Below are positions 1 through 9,206 of a stretch of 54,625 nucleotides of DNA, in pieces. The notes below the pieces were generated by a model that saw only the letters and a list, made by a program, of their open reading frames with translations, searched no databases and was not told the DNA's origin. Source of the DNA: JAUVKA01 sp964465145 (GTDB lineage Bacteria > Bacteroidota > Bacteroidia > Bacteroidales > UBA12481); contig CAYXJR010000018.1 in assembly GCA_964465145.1 (NCBI GenBank), positions 1 to 54,625 on the forward strand, written 5' to 3'. Position numbers and translations under genes: made by a program. The stretch's first letter is position 1, and every line of letters begins with the position of its first letter.

Positions 1-313
1 TTTTGCGATTGCTCATGTTCTCAAAGATATAAAATCCAATTGATGAAGCTTTAACACACAATAACAATGATTAATACTGATTAAGCTGTTCTAATAGAGG
101 TGTCTGATGGGGAAGGGAAATGAATGTTAAAACAAAAAGTTAAAACTTTATGGACGTTTCTTAAAATATATTGAGCTGATAGGCAATGAAACGGGCCTCA
201 ATACCGTTAGAATTGTACAAGGAGAAAAGGAGATTATTGGAGAGTTTGATTTTAAGTAGTTTTCATAGTTTTGGTTTTGGGGGAAGGTCCTGCTGCAGAG
301 TGGGACTTTCTTT
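1..313. other. Left-edge region without a supported gene
   Basis: No complete gene is supported in this stretch. On the plus strand an open frame from about 131 to the TAG at 257-259 reads like protein (it includes GNETGLNTVRIVQGEKEIIG) but has no ATG, GTG or TTG start. An ATG at 124 lies in a different frame and stops after 16 codons. A plus-strand terminator-like hairpin follows at 283-315. It could be the frameshifted remnant or tail of a small gene, a small RNA, or chance. Genes to the right run on the minus strand towards this edge. Confidence 0.3.
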
Positions 314-315
314 TT
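283..315 (+). terminator. Putative rho-independent terminator, plus strand
   Basis: GAAGGTCC (283-290) pairs with GGACTTTC (303-310), eight base pairs including one G-U, around a 12-nt loop, and is followed by TTTTT at 311-315. The T run lies on the plus side, so the structure fits a rightward transcript from the first 260 bases, not the leftward IPExxxVDY gene that ends at 314. Confidence 0.4.
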
Positions 316-730
316 ATTCCACCCAAGGTTCCAAAGGCTCCGGGTCCAATATATATACACCACGTATACCCTGGGTGTCCTGCAATTTTTTAACCAGATT
401 TTTGTGTCCGATCATATCTTCATCATTCATGATTATAAAAAGGTAATCAACATGTTTATATCCCTTGATCCATAAACCTTCGAGTGTTCGGTTTTTTAAT
501 AATCGTATGGGTCCGTATTTACTTGCAGGATCTGAGTAAACCGGGAAAGCCAGAGGGTTGGGCAACTCACGGCTTAACCATGCCAGATCTTCATCTCTGG
601 ATAGCTTAAGCTGAAGGTTTTGGTTAATCAGCCAGCTCAACTTGAGGTCGGTTTCATCTGTAAGGATTCCAAGCAGCCAAATGTGGCTTGTCCCTTTAAT
701 ATCCAGCTTGAACTTTTTTTTTCTTTCCAC
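314..730 (-). CDS. IPExxxVDY family protein
   Basis: A small soluble protein of 138 residues with no signal peptide. Residues about 88-100 contain the motif region behind the family name, here degenerate as IKGYKHVDYLFII, with the VDY intact. The family is confined to Bacteroidota, has no established function, and is usually encoded next to rnc, as here. The start is GTG at 730, 2 nt after the rnc stop, so it is very probably the last gene of the acpP-fabF-rnc operon and translationally coupled. The family call rests on the motif plus this neighbourhood. No catalytic residues can be named. Confidence 0.75.
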   Translation of the reverse strand: MERKKKFKLDIKGTSHIWLLGILTDETDLKLSWLINQNLQLKLSRDEDLAWLSRELPNPLAFPVYSDPASKYGPIRLLKNRTLEGLWIKGYKHVDYLFIIMNDEDMIGHKNLVKKLQDTQGIRGVYILDPEPLEPWVE

Positions 731-732
731 CT

Positions 733-1449
733 TTAGTTAAGCTCTTTTAAGGTTTCGTTAGCTGCCATTTGCTCTGCTTCTTTTTTTGACACGCCCGAAC
801 CGGAACCGTAAAGATTGTCGCCAATGCTAACATAGGAAATAAAGCGGGTGGGGTCATAAGGCTCAAGGTCGGTGTAAAAACACACGTCCTTCCTATGCTT
901 TTGCCCCCACTCAATTAGCTGGCTTTTGTAATTATTTTCAATTTTTTCAAGTTCGTCCAGATCTATGTGCCTGACAAGAATATTTTTCAGTATGAAACGA
1001 CGAGTCCGGGAATAACCTTTATCAAGATACACCGCTCCAATAAGTGCTTCAAATGCATCTCCGGATATATGTTTGAGTGTATGCTCTCCAACTGCTTGAG
1101 TTTGGATTAGAGATACCAGCCCCATTTTTTCAGCAAGAGCACCCAGGTTTTCTCCATTAACGATCTTGGATCGCATTTTGGTGAGAAACCCTTCATTCTG
1201 GTCGGGGTATTCTTTAAATAAATGTTCGGCAATCACAGCACCAAGGATTGCATCGCCCAAATATTCCAAACGTTCATTATTAAAGCACCGTCCTTTATCA
1301 TCGGTTTGGGTGATTGATTTGTGAATGAAGGCCTGTTGGTAAAGTCCTATGTGGCCAGGAAGAAAACGTAACACATCCAAGAGCTTCCAGAGGAAGCCCC
1401 TATCATTGAATTTAATTAAATAAAACAGGAACTGGAAGAATCCGGTCAC
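733..1449 (-). CDS. rnc: Ribonuclease III
   Basis: Double-strand-specific endoribonuclease that processes rRNA precursors and structured mRNAs in the cytoplasm. The 238 residues hold an N-terminal RNase III domain with the signature NERLEYLGDAILG (about residues 58-70), acidic metal-binding residues further on (GDAFEALIGAVYLD), and a C-terminal double-stranded RNA-binding domain ending in KKEAEQMAANETLKEL. Length is normal for the family. The start is GTG at 1449, 3 nt after the fabF stop at 1453. Linkage to acpP and fabF is common across bacteria, and the IPExxxVDY gene follows directly, so all four genes are probably one transcript. Confidence 0.95.
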   Translation of the reverse strand: MTGFFQFLFYLIKFNDRGFLWKLLDVLRFLPGHIGLYQQAFIHKSITQTDDKGRCFNNERLEYLGDAILGAVIAEHLFKEYPDQNEGFLTKMRSKIVNGENLGALAEKMGLVSLIQTQAVGEHTLKHISGDAFEALIGAVYLDKGYSRTRRFILKNILVRHIDLDELEKIENNYKSQLIEWGQKHRKDVCFYTDLEPYDPTRFISYVSIGDNLYGSGSGVSKKEAEQMAANETLKELN

Positions 1450-1452
1450 CTA

Positions 1453-2706
1453 TCAGATGTCAAGTTTTTTAAAAATTATTGTCCCGTTATGCCCGCCAAA
1501 CCCAAATGTATTGCTAAGCGCAACATTAACCTGACGATCCTTGGCCTTGTTAAAGACTATATCCAATTTGGGATCAATTCTGGGATCATCGGTAAAATGA
1601 TTGATAGTGGGAGGAATACGATTTTCAAGCATAGCATAGATAGAGGCGATGGCCTCGACCGCTCCTGCTGCTCCCAATAAATGTCCGTGCATGGATTTTG
1701 TTCCACTGATACTAAGCTTGTATGCATGGTCTCCAAACACACTTAAAATAGCCAGTGATTCAGAGATATCCCCGAGTGGAGTAGATGTTCCATGAACATT
1801 AATATAATCAACATCTTCGGGTTTTAATCCAGCATCAAGAAGGGCGAATTTCATCACGTTGGCTGCACCTAGCCCTTCTGGGTGAGGTGCGGTCAGATGA
1901 TGTGCATCAGCAGTTAACCCAGCACCCGCCACCTCACAATAAATGCGGGCTCCTCGGGCAATTGCATGGTCGTATTCTTCCAAAATGAGTGCGCCAGAAC
2001 CATCGCCTATAACAAATCCATCCCGATCCAGATCAAAGGGCCTGGAGGCAGTTTTTGGATCATCATTTCTGGTGGAAATAGCATGCATGGCGTTAAATCC
2101 TCCTACGCCAGAAGGCGAAATGGAGGCTTCGGAACCTCCAGCGACCATTACAGTAGCTCTTCCCAGGCGGATGTGATCAAACGCATTAACAAGGGCCACT
2201 GTACCGGTTGCACAGGCAGCAACGGTACCATAATTAGGGCCACGAAACCCATATTTTATAGAGATGTGGCCACTCGCAATATCGGAGATCATTTTCGGAA
2301 TGAAGAAAGGATTAAAACGTGGTGTTCCATCTCCTTTGCTGAAATTGATCATTTCTTCTTCAAAAGTCTGAAGCCCTCCGATTCCGGACGACATTATTAC
2401 GCCAATCCGGTCAGTGTCAATTTCTTCCCGATTGAGCTGAGCATCTTTAATTGCTTCATCAGCCGTAATCAGGGCAAACTGGGAGTACATGTCCAATTTA
2501 CGAGCTTCCTTTCGATCAAAATAATCTAAAGGATCATAATTCTTAACCTCACACGCAAATTGAGTTTTAAACTTGGAGGCATCAAAACGGGTAATTGTAT
2601 CAGCTCCGCTGACACCTTCAAATAAGGCTTTACGAAAATCATTTATATTATTGCCTATCGGAGTTAGTGCTCCAAAGCCCGTTACGACTACCCGTTTTAA
2701 TACCAT
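1453..2706 (-). CDS. fabF: 3-oxoacyl-ACP synthase II (beta-ketoacyl-ACP synthase)
   Basis: Condensing enzyme of type II fatty acid synthesis: it elongates acyl-ACP with malonyl-ACP in the cytoplasm. The 417-residue thiolase-fold protein shows the full catalytic triad: Cys165 in AACATG, His305 in VHGTSTP, and His342 in SMHGHLLGAAG. Length and motifs match FabF rather than FabB or FabH. The ATG at 2706 is 25 nt after the acpP stop, so substrate carrier and enzyme are encoded together. No anomaly seen. Confidence 0.96.
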   Translation of the reverse strand: MVLKRVVVTGFGALTPIGNNINDFRKALFEGVSGADTITRFDASKFKTQFACEVKNYDPLDYFDRKEARKLDMYSQFALITADEAIKDAQLNREEIDTDRIGVIMSSGIGGLQTFEEEMINFSKGDGTPRFNPFFIPKMISDIASGHISIKYGFRGPNYGTVAACATGTVALVNAFDHIRLGRATVMVAGGSEASISPSGVGGFNAMHAISTRNDDPKTASRPFDLDRDGFVIGDGSGALILEEYDHAIARGARIYCEVAGAGLTADAHHLTAPHPEGLGAANVMKFALLDAGLKPEDVDYINVHGTSTPLGDISESLAILSVFGDHAYKLSISGTKSMHGHLLGAAGAVEAIASIYAMLENRIPPTINHFTDDPRIDPKLDIVFNKAKDRQVNVALSNTFGFGGHNGTIIFKKLDI

Positions 2707-2731
2707 TTTTCAACCCAAATTTATCGGTTAA

Positions 2732-2968
2732 TTACTCGTTGTTTTCCTCAACGTACTTGATAGCATCACCAACCGTACCAATTGTTTCAGCCTGATCATC
2801 TGGAATAGCCAGATTGAATTCTTTTTCGAATTCCATGATCAACTCAACAGTGTCCAGGGAGTCAGCTCCCAAATCGTTAGTAAAACTTGATTCACGAGTA
2901 ACTTCGGACTCATCAACGCCAAGCTTGTCTACGATAATGGCTTTAACTCTGGATTCAATGTCTGACAT
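2732..2968 (-). CDS. acpP: Acyl carrier protein
   Basis: Acidic 78-residue carrier that holds growing acyl chains on a 4'-phosphopantetheine arm. The attachment site is Ser37 in GADSLDTVEL, and the rest is the usual four-helix acidic protein (FEKEFNLAIPDDQAETIGTV). It is the first gene of the acpP-fabF-rnc-IPExxxVDY operon and is preceded by a good Bacteroidota promoter at 3028-3059. The divergent neighbour is purN. Confidence 0.97.
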   Translation of the reverse strand: MSDIESRVKAIIVDKLGVDESEVTRESSFTNDLGADSLDTVELIMEFEKEFNLAIPDDQAETIGTVGDAIKYVEENNE

Positions 2969-3027
2969 AGCTTTAATGTTTTAATTAATAAATATTTAAG
3001 AAGTAAAAAGTATTATTTTCACCGATG

Positions 3028-3059
3028 CAAATAAAGCCAATATAAGCCTTATTATCAAA
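3028..3059 (-). promoter_or_regulatory. Promoter of the acpP operon
   Basis: Read on the minus strand, TTTG (3056-3059) is followed after 20 nt by TTTATTTG (3028-3035). These match the Bacteroidota -33 TTTG and -7 TAnnTTTG elements with one mismatch. Transcription would begin near 3020, giving a leader of about 50 nt before the acpP ATG. Confidence 0.6.
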
Positions 3060-3171
3060 AAAAAGTGTTTTTTTGTTTAAGACAGTTGATAATAGCTTAG
3101 GGTAAAGCAGTACCTTTATGCACCTATCTATCTGTTGAATTGGGTTTTATACTTGTTTGTAAATTTTTAAA

Positions 3172-3741
3172 ATGAAGAATATTACCATACTTGCATCCGG
3201 CTCAGGAACAAATGCAGAAAATCTAATTATGTTCTTTCGGGGGAGGCAAGAAGGCCAAGTCAAATTACTAATGGCAAATCGCCCAGATGCGTATGCATTA
3301 GTCCGTGCCAAAAAGCTGGGAATTCCTACGCGTATCTTCAAGAGGGAGGAACTTTACTCAACGGGCAAAGTCCTGGATGAATTAAGAAAATTCTCCACCG
3401 ATCTTATTGTTCTGGCTGGTTTTCTCTGGCTTATTCCGAATGATATTTTAAGGGCGTATCCGAACCGCATCATTAATATACATCCAGCCCTTCTTCCAAG
3501 GTATGGAGGGAGGGGAATGTATGGCAGCCGGGTGCATGAGGCCGTAATTGCCAATGGGGATCTAAAATCCGGTATTAGTATCCATTTAATTAATGAGGAG
3601 TACGACCAGGGTGAGATCCTCTTCCAGGCAGAATGCCCTGTTTTACCTGAAGATAACCTGGAATCACTTGCCGGAAGAATTCATGAATTAGAGTATAAGT
3701 ATTTCCCAGGGGTAATTTTGGAATACTTAAGTAGAATTTAG
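3172..3741 (+). CDS. purN: Phosphoribosylglycinamide formyltransferase (GART, folate-dependent)
   Basis: Third step of purine synthesis: transfers a formyl group from 10-formyltetrahydrofolate to glycinamide ribonucleotide. The 189-residue protein begins with the nucleotide-binding ASGSGTNAENL loop (residues 8-18), has the catalytic Asn-His region INIHPALLPRYGGRGMYG with the following HEAV, and the DQGEIL segment carrying the catalytic Asp. ATG at 3172 starts right at the first beta strand, so the start is secure. Its last four bases overlap the convergent M23 peptidase gene. Confidence 0.95.
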   Translation: MKNITILASGSGTNAENLIMFFRGRQEGQVKLLMANRPDAYALVRAKKLGIPTRIFKREELYSTGKVLDELRKFSTDLIVLAGFLWLIPNDILRAYPNRIINIHPALLPRYGGRGMYGSRVHEAVIANGDLKSGISIHLINEEYDQGEILFQAECPVLPEDNLESLAGRIHELEYKYFPGVILEYLSRI

Positions 3742-4988
3742 GGAGATAAAACCAATACCTCTAGTTGTTTTCTGTAAACAGCGGCAATAGAATTAAATTG
3801 GGAGAGTTTCTCTGCCGCAACTGGTTCCACTGGAGGAGATTCAACATTTTCAGGATTAACCAGCTCTCCGTTCTGCCAAATTCGAAAATCAAGGTGAGGC
3901 CCCGTTGCATAACCAGTCATACCTACCCTGCCAATCTCCTGATTCTGCTTGACATCATCCCCAACATTAAGGTTGGGCCTGCGCTGAAGGTGCATATAAC
4001 CGGAGGTATACACCGAATTATGCTTGATTTTTACATAATTCCCAGACGACTTGTCGTAAGATATCTTAACTACACGACCATCTCCAATTGAGACCACCTC
4101 TGTGCCCGCATCAGCTGCATAATCAATACCCCTATGAGGGCGATATTTTTTAAGAATGGGATGAAACCGGCTATTGGAGTATTTGCTTGATATCCTTCGA
4201 TAATCAAGTGGAGCTTTTAAAAAAGCCCTACGCAGGCTTTGCCCATTTTCATCGAAATACTCCTGTCGGCCTTTCTGTTCAAAGGCAAAAGCAAATCGCT
4301 CCCTGCCCCGGTGATAAAAAAAGGATGCCAGAACCTGGTGAATCCCAATAGCTTCTCCATCGATCATTTTAACCTCATAAATTACCCGGTAATTGTCGTT
4401 CTTCTGAATGCCGGACCAATCAATCGTCCATGCGTATATTGACATTAGATCCAGTGTTAGCCTGGGACTTACATTAAGGTCAGCAAGTGAATTCCAAAGA
4501 CTTGATTTTATTATTCCGGCCACTTCCCTTTGTTCATAAGTTACTTCCTTTTTGCCCGGGACAACCGTAATGCTGTCAGCAATAGTATAGGTTATATATT
4601 CCTCAACATTCTTCTTGTAAACAAGATGTTTAACAACCGGTACTGAATCAAGAGTCCAGAAAAAGGTAAAAGAATTGCCTGCTACTATTTTTCTGACATC
4701 GAATATGGGTTTGGATTTTATAGCCAGATCATCTATCTGGGAATAACTAATACCCCTTTCCAGCAGGACATGGGATAAATTTTCGTTTTTTCTAATTTCA
4801 ATTTCTTCAATATCGAAAGAGTCAACCGGTATACCATACTGGTATACTATTTCATGGACAGGTTCCTTTTTGTCAACTTCAGTGCCTGGAGGACTATGAT
4901 CCTTGCTTTTAGCCCTTGTAAGACTGATAATTATCCCTGTCAGTATTACCGCCAGCCCTGCAATAAATATTATTTTCCTTCTACTCAA
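3738..4988 (-). CDS. M23-family peptidoglycan metallopeptidase, membrane-anchored
   Basis: Predicted zinc endopeptidase that trims peptidoglycan cross-links in the periplasm. The 416 residues comprise an N-terminal membrane anchor (about 5-25, IIFIAGLAVILTGIIISL), a long spacer with a LysM/OapA-like segment, and a C-terminal LytM domain from about 275. Visible active-site residues are His285 and Asp289 in HRGIDY, and His333 in YMHL. The usual HxH motif reads His365-Leu-Asp367, so the third metal ligand would be Asp or the enzyme is altered. It overlaps the convergent purN by 4 nt. The leuS side is separated by a lipoprotein gene. Substrate specificity cannot be judged. Confidence 0.88.
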   Translation of the reverse strand: MSRRKIIFIAGLAVILTGIIISLTRAKSKDHSPPGTEVDKKEPVHEIVYQYGIPVDSFDIEEIEIRKNENLSHVLLERGISYSQIDDLAIKSKPIFDVRKIVAGNSFTFFWTLDSVPVVKHLVYKKNVEEYITYTIADSITVVPGKKEVTYEQREVAGIIKSSLWNSLADLNVSPRLTLDLMSIYAWTIDWSGIQKNDNYRVIYEVKMIDGEAIGIHQVLASFFYHRGRERFAFAFEQKGRQEYFDENGQSLRRAFLKAPLDYRRISSKYSNSRFHPILKKYRPHRGIDYAADAGTEVVSIGDGRVVKISYDKSSGNYVKIKHNSVYTSGYMHLQRRPNLNVGDDVKQNQEIGRVGMTGYATGPHLDFRIWQNGELVNPENVESPPVEPVAAEKLSQFNSIAAVYRKQLEVLVLSP

Positions 4989-5182
4989 TGTATTGAATTT
5001 TGCATTTCAAAATAGAACAAAATAACTGAGAAATAACCCATGGTGGTCCCAAGTTTTAAACGAAGAATTGTTAATGCATATTATCCAGGAAATATCCGGA
5101 TTATATGGTTCTGGCCTCCAAGGGATAAGGAGTGGATACCTGCTTACGTATAATATTCAGCACCATACAAAATCGGGGCTGA

Positions 5183-6154
5183 TCAGTTAGATATCAATTT
5201 GAATTTTTTAAGGCGGTTTTCCCCCAGAAGTTGTTGGCGGGTCTTATAATCGAACCGGAGGGAATCTACCATGCTGGAGGAACGACTGGCTAACAACCCA
5301 ATACCATTGATGATATTGGAAAAGGCTCTGTCATTGAAATCGTTAAACCCGTTTAGAAACTTGATGTAATTTACCATATTCTTATCCCCTCCGTTGATCT
5401 TAATGCTATGATACCCGAAGTATCTTCTTAAAACTTCAGGATCTTCCGGTAATTGAGCAAGAACTTCACGGATGAACTCCTCGTAGGTAATGCTGAGTTC
5501 CCTGTACTTGGGTGTTGGGGTCTCAAACCAGTTAGTATTTTGTATGTGGATCATTGCTGAACGGAGGGTGTCGGAAGTTTCCTCTATAAACTCGAAAGCT
5601 ACATCTATTTCATTCCACTGGTGACCATCCCACTGGATTCGAAGTGGAGAATCTGGAACAAGATAAAGATACTGTTGTCCTTTTTTTGGTGTATTAATAC
5701 TGGCGGAATCAATAAGTAAAACCGCTCCTGTGGCGTCTGGAAGTCCTGGGATTTTAACTGTTACACCAAGCGTGCCGCTAAAGTCGCGCAATCTTTTCTC
5801 AAAGCGGTAAATAAGCTGGCCAGGAGAATGGAATATTCCGTTGTCTTTAGGGATCTCGCTAACTATGAAGGGTTTAAGGCTTGTCTGTGTACCCCTCCAA
5901 TCAGTGAAAGTTATTGTCACATCAGGCTCTTCAAAATACAGTGAATCGAAGCAGTTCACTACACTCATTGGATCAATGTCGGCCTGGAAAGTTTTACCCA
6001 CTTTCAGGTAATGAACATAATCGAATTTGTCGAAAACACCGAAAATTACGGGTAGTGGATCCACTGAAACACTTATTTCCGGAGTGTCCTCACAAGATGA
6101 AAAAACCGAAGCTAAAAACAGTATAAATACCAGGCGGATTTGTTTAGGACCCAT
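5183..6154 (-). CDS. Putative lipoprotein, DUF4249-like
   Basis: A 323-residue predicted lipoprotein. The N-terminus has a hydrophobic signal (LVFILFLASVFSSC) with the likely lipidated Cys at 20, although the residues before it are a loose lipobox. The segment after it, PVIFGVFDKFDYVHYLKVGK, resembles the start of DUF4249 proteins, which are beta-rich lipoproteins common in Bacteroidota, often of unknown role and sometimes beside TonB-dependent receptors. No receptor gene is nearby here. It appears monocistronic, between the M23 peptidase and leuS, both also on the minus strand. The family call is tentative; lipoprotein export is better supported. Confidence 0.55.
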   Translation of the reverse strand: MGPKQIRLVFILFLASVFSSCEDTPEISVSVDPLPVIFGVFDKFDYVHYLKVGKTFQADIDPMSVVNCFDSLYFEEPDVTITFTDWRGTQTSLKPFIVSEIPKDNGIFHSPGQLIYRFEKRLRDFSGTLGVTVKIPGLPDATGAVLLIDSASINTPKKGQQYLYLVPDSPLRIQWDGHQWNEIDVAFEFIEETSDTLRSAMIHIQNTNWFETPTPKYRELSITYEEFIREVLAQLPEDPEVLRRYFGYHSIKINGGDKNMVNYIKFLNGFNDFNDRAFSNIINGIGLLASRSSSMVDSLRFDYKTRQQLLGENRLKKFKLISN

Positions 6155-6236
6155 AATTACAATAAGGTCTGATTTATGGGGGACAAGTAAAATTAATACT
6201 TTTTGCGAATAATTAGCTCAGGGAATATGTTTTGTC

Positions 6237-9020
6237 CTAAACTACTACATTGATTATCCGGTTCGGAACAATTATGATTTTCCTTGGCTGATTACCCATC
6301 AACCATTTTTCCGCTAATTCATGCTCCAGAACAATTTTCTCAATCTCCTTGCTGGGTAAATCAATAGGAACATGGATTTTAAAACGCATTTTTCCATTAA
6401 AAGACACAGGGTACTCAATGGTTTTTTCAGCTAAATATTCCTCGTTTAACGCAGGCCAACTTGCATTAGTAATACTCTCTCCATGGCCCATTTTTTGCCA
6501 TAATTCTTCACAAATATGTGGGGCGAAAGGAGATAATATGATGGCCAGGGGTTCAAGAATATATTTATTGTTACAATTCACTTCAGTCAGTTCATTAACG
6601 CAAATCATAAAGGCGCTCACCGATGTGTTGAGGGAGAAGCGATCTATATCTTCCTGAATTTTTTTTATTGTTTTGTGAAGGATTTTCAATTCAACTCCGG
6701 ATGGTTGTTTGTCCTTAATAGAAAATCCACCATTATTGGGATGAAAAAGGTGCCACATTTTTTTTAAGAATTTAAAGACACCATCAATTCCATGTGTGTC
6801 CCAGGGTTTTGCCTGTTCTATGGGGCCGAGGAACATTTCATACAAGCGAAGTGTATCTGCACCGTATGATTCAATAATGTCATCGGGATTAACAACATTA
6901 TACATCGATTTTGACATCTTTTCAACAGCCCAGCCGCAAATGTATTTACCATCTTCCAAAGCAAAGCTTGCCTCCTTATATTCGGGATTCCATTTTTTGA
7001 AGGCCTCAATCTCAAGCTGGTCATTCCTTACCAGGCTAATATCCACATGGATGGCCGTGGTGTCATACTGATCTTTCAGGTTAAAGGAAACGAAGTTAAG
7101 GCTGTCTTTAATGCGGTATACAAAATTCGACCGTCCCTGTATCATCCCCTGGTTAATAAGTTTCCTGAAAGGTTCATCCTTGCATATGTATCCCAGGTCG
7201 AATAAAAATTTGTTCCAGAACCTGCTGTATATAAGGTGCCCTGTCGCATGTTCAGTGCCACCTATATAGAGATCCACGTTTTGCCAATATTCATTAGCGG
7301 CTTTGGACACCAACTCTTTTTTGTTGTGCGGATCCATATACCTCAGGTAATATGCAGAAGATCCGGCAAATCCGGGCATGGTACTTAATTCAATGGGATA
7401 TCCCTCTGGTGTTTCCCAATTGTTGGCCCGTCCTAAGGGTGGTTTTCCGTCCTCGGTAGGTAAGAATTTATCCACCTCAGGCAGCTGAAGGGGTAAATCC
7501 GACTCATCCATAACATAGGGGATGCCTTCTTTATAGTAAACAGGAAAGGGTTCTCCCCAATATCTCTGTCTGCTGAAAATAGCATCCCGCAAACGATAAT
7601 TAACCTTAATACTCCCAATTCCCCTGGCTTCCACTTCGGCTTTTGTTTTTTCAATTGCCTCTAAAACGGAAAGTCCATTCAGAATATCAGAATTAATCAT
7701 GTACCCTTCCTTGGAATCGTATGAATCATCCCATTCCTTTGGGTCAGAAGCCTGGTCGCCAGGTTGTACCACAACCTGGATAATTGGAAGCCCAAAATGC
7801 TTAGCGAAGGAGAAGTCGCGGCTATCATGAGCGGGAACAGCCATGATGGCTCCGGTGCCATATCCGGCCAGGACATAATCGCTTATCCAAATTGGCATGT
7901 CCTTACCTGTAAATGGGTTTACAGCATAGCTGCCTGTAAAGACTCCTGTAATTCTATTGACTTCGGCCAGTCTTTCTCTTTCTGTTCTTTTTTTTGCGTT
8001 TTGAATGTATTCTTCTATGGCTGTTTTTTGAATTTCGTTGGTAAGCAAAGTGACAAGTTCTGATTCAGGTGCAAGGACCATAAAAGTTGCGCCGTATATT
8101 GTATCGGCCCTGGTTGTAAATACTTCAATGGTTTGATCAGAATCCTTCACCGGGAATAACATGTTGGCTCCCTCTGAACGGCCGATCCAGTTTCGCTGAA
8201 TCTCTTTCAGTGAATCGCTCCATTCAAGGTTATCGAGTCCTTCCAGCAAGCGTATTGCATACGCTGATACCCTTAACAACCATTGCTTCATCTTTTTTTG
8301 CTCTACCGGATGTCCGCCACGGACCGACAGACCTTCTTTCACCTCATCGTTCGCAAGGACTGTTCCAAGAGCCGGACACCAGTTTACCTGGGTTTCTGCA
8401 AGGTAGGCCAAACGGTAATTCAAAAGTATTTCCTGCTTCTTTTTCTCATTAAAGGATTCCCATTCAGATGCAGAAAATATAAGTGGTTCAGTACAAGCTG
8501 CCTCAATTCCTCCACTTCCTGATTGTTCGAAAAGTATAATCAATTCGTCAATCGGTTTGGCTTTCTGATCTATCGTGCAATAATAATGATTGAACATTTG
8601 GATAAAGGCCCATTGTGTCCAATGATAATAATCTGGATCACATGTTCGAACCTGTCGGGACCAATCATAGGCAAAACCAATCTTATCGAGTTGCTGCCGG
8701 TAGCGATCGATATTTTTATCAGTCGTTTCAGCAGGGTGTTGGCCGGTTTGAATCGCATACTGTTCAGCAGGAAGTCCGAAGGCATCATAACCCATGGGAT
8801 GCAGCACGTTAAACCCATTCAGGTGTTTGAATCGAGTAACAATATCAGAAGCTATATACCCCAGCGGATGACCCACATGAAGTCCTGCCCCGGAAGGATA
8901 TGGAAACATATCCAAAACGTAAAACTTGGGACGCGAAATGTCCTCGTGTACTTCAAATGTTTTATGGCGATGCCAGTATTCCTGCCATTTCTCTTCGATT
9001 TCTCTAAACTGATAGTCCAT
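6237..9020 (-). CDS. leuS: Leucyl-tRNA synthetase
   Basis: Charges tRNA-Leu with leucine. This 927-residue class I synthetase has the HIGH-type motif HVGH at residues 48-51 (in SGAGLHVGHPLG), the KMSKS loop at 701-705, a large CP1 editing domain in between (TTRADTIYGATFM and the GTGAIMAVPAHDSRD region), and a C-terminal anticodon-binding domain. Length is typical of Bacteroidota LeuRS. The ATG at 9020 leads directly into the usual N-terminus (YQFREIEEKWQEYW). tatA is divergent from it, with about 190 nt between. Confidence 0.97.
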   Translation of the reverse strand: MDYQFREIEEKWQEYWHRHKTFEVHEDISRPKFYVLDMFPYPSGAGLHVGHPLGYIASDIVTRFKHLNGFNVLHPMGYDAFGLPAEQYAIQTGQHPAETTDKNIDRYRQQLDKIGFAYDWSRQVRTCDPDYYHWTQWAFIQMFNHYYCTIDQKAKPIDELIILFEQSGSGGIEAACTEPLIFSASEWESFNEKKKQEILLNYRLAYLAETQVNWCPALGTVLANDEVKEGLSVRGGHPVEQKKMKQWLLRVSAYAIRLLEGLDNLEWSDSLKEIQRNWIGRSEGANMLFPVKDSDQTIEVFTTRADTIYGATFMVLAPESELVTLLTNEIQKTAIEEYIQNAKKRTERERLAEVNRITGVFTGSYAVNPFTGKDMPIWISDYVLAGYGTGAIMAVPAHDSRDFSFAKHFGLPIIQVVVQPGDQASDPKEWDDSYDSKEGYMINSDILNGLSVLEAIEKTKAEVEARGIGSIKVNYRLRDAIFSRQRYWGEPFPVYYKEGIPYVMDESDLPLQLPEVDKFLPTEDGKPPLGRANNWETPEGYPIELSTMPGFAGSSAYYLRYMDPHNKKELVSKAANEYWQNVDLYIGGTEHATGHLIYSRFWNKFLFDLGYICKDEPFRKLINQGMIQGRSNFVYRIKDSLNFVSFNLKDQYDTTAIHVDISLVRNDQLEIEAFKKWNPEYKEASFALEDGKYICGWAVEKMSKSMYNVVNPDDIIESYGADTLRLYEMFLGPIEQAKPWDTHGIDGVFKFLKKMWHLFHPNNGGFSIKDKQPSGVELKILHKTIKKIQEDIDRFSLNTSVSAFMICVNELTEVNCNNKYILEPLAIILSPFAPHICEELWQKMGHGESITNASWPALNEEYLAEKTIEYPVSFNGKMRFKIHVPIDLPSKEIEKIVLEHELAEKWLMGNQPRKIIIVPNRIINVVV

Positions 9021-9172
9021 GTTGCCCTGAATATTACTGGCTCCGCTCTTATTCCCGAAGCCATAAAAGTTCTGGCGAAAGTATAAAAACTGGCATGGAA
9101 AAGCAAAGACTCTTTCGATAGTAGCTGCTAAAGAATTTTCTTTTGTAATCCAACGGTTTCATGAATTTATCT

Positions 9173-9180
9173 TACATTTG
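9173..9180 (+). promoter_or_regulatory. -7 promoter element of tatAC
   Basis: TACATTTG is an exact match to TAnnTTTG. No clear -33 TTTG lies at the expected distance. A transcript from here would start near 9187, which favours an ATG at 9207 or 9213 over one at 9183 as the tatA start. Confidence 0.45.
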
Positions 9181-9206
9181 CCATGCAAAATTATCGTGAA
9201 AAATAT

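Noticed and set aside
186..446. Plus-strand open frame of 86 codons at the left edge
   Set aside because: It runs through the terminator hairpin and the antisense of the IPExxxVDY gene, and its residue composition is not protein-like.
1966..2529. Plus-strand frame of 187 codons opposite fabF
   Set aside because: Opposite a complete, motif-rich fabF gene; no independent promoter or recognisable domain.
8523..9086. Plus-strand frame of 187 codons opposite the leuS start
   Set aside because: Shadow of leuS that covers the conserved HIGH region; no domain recognised.
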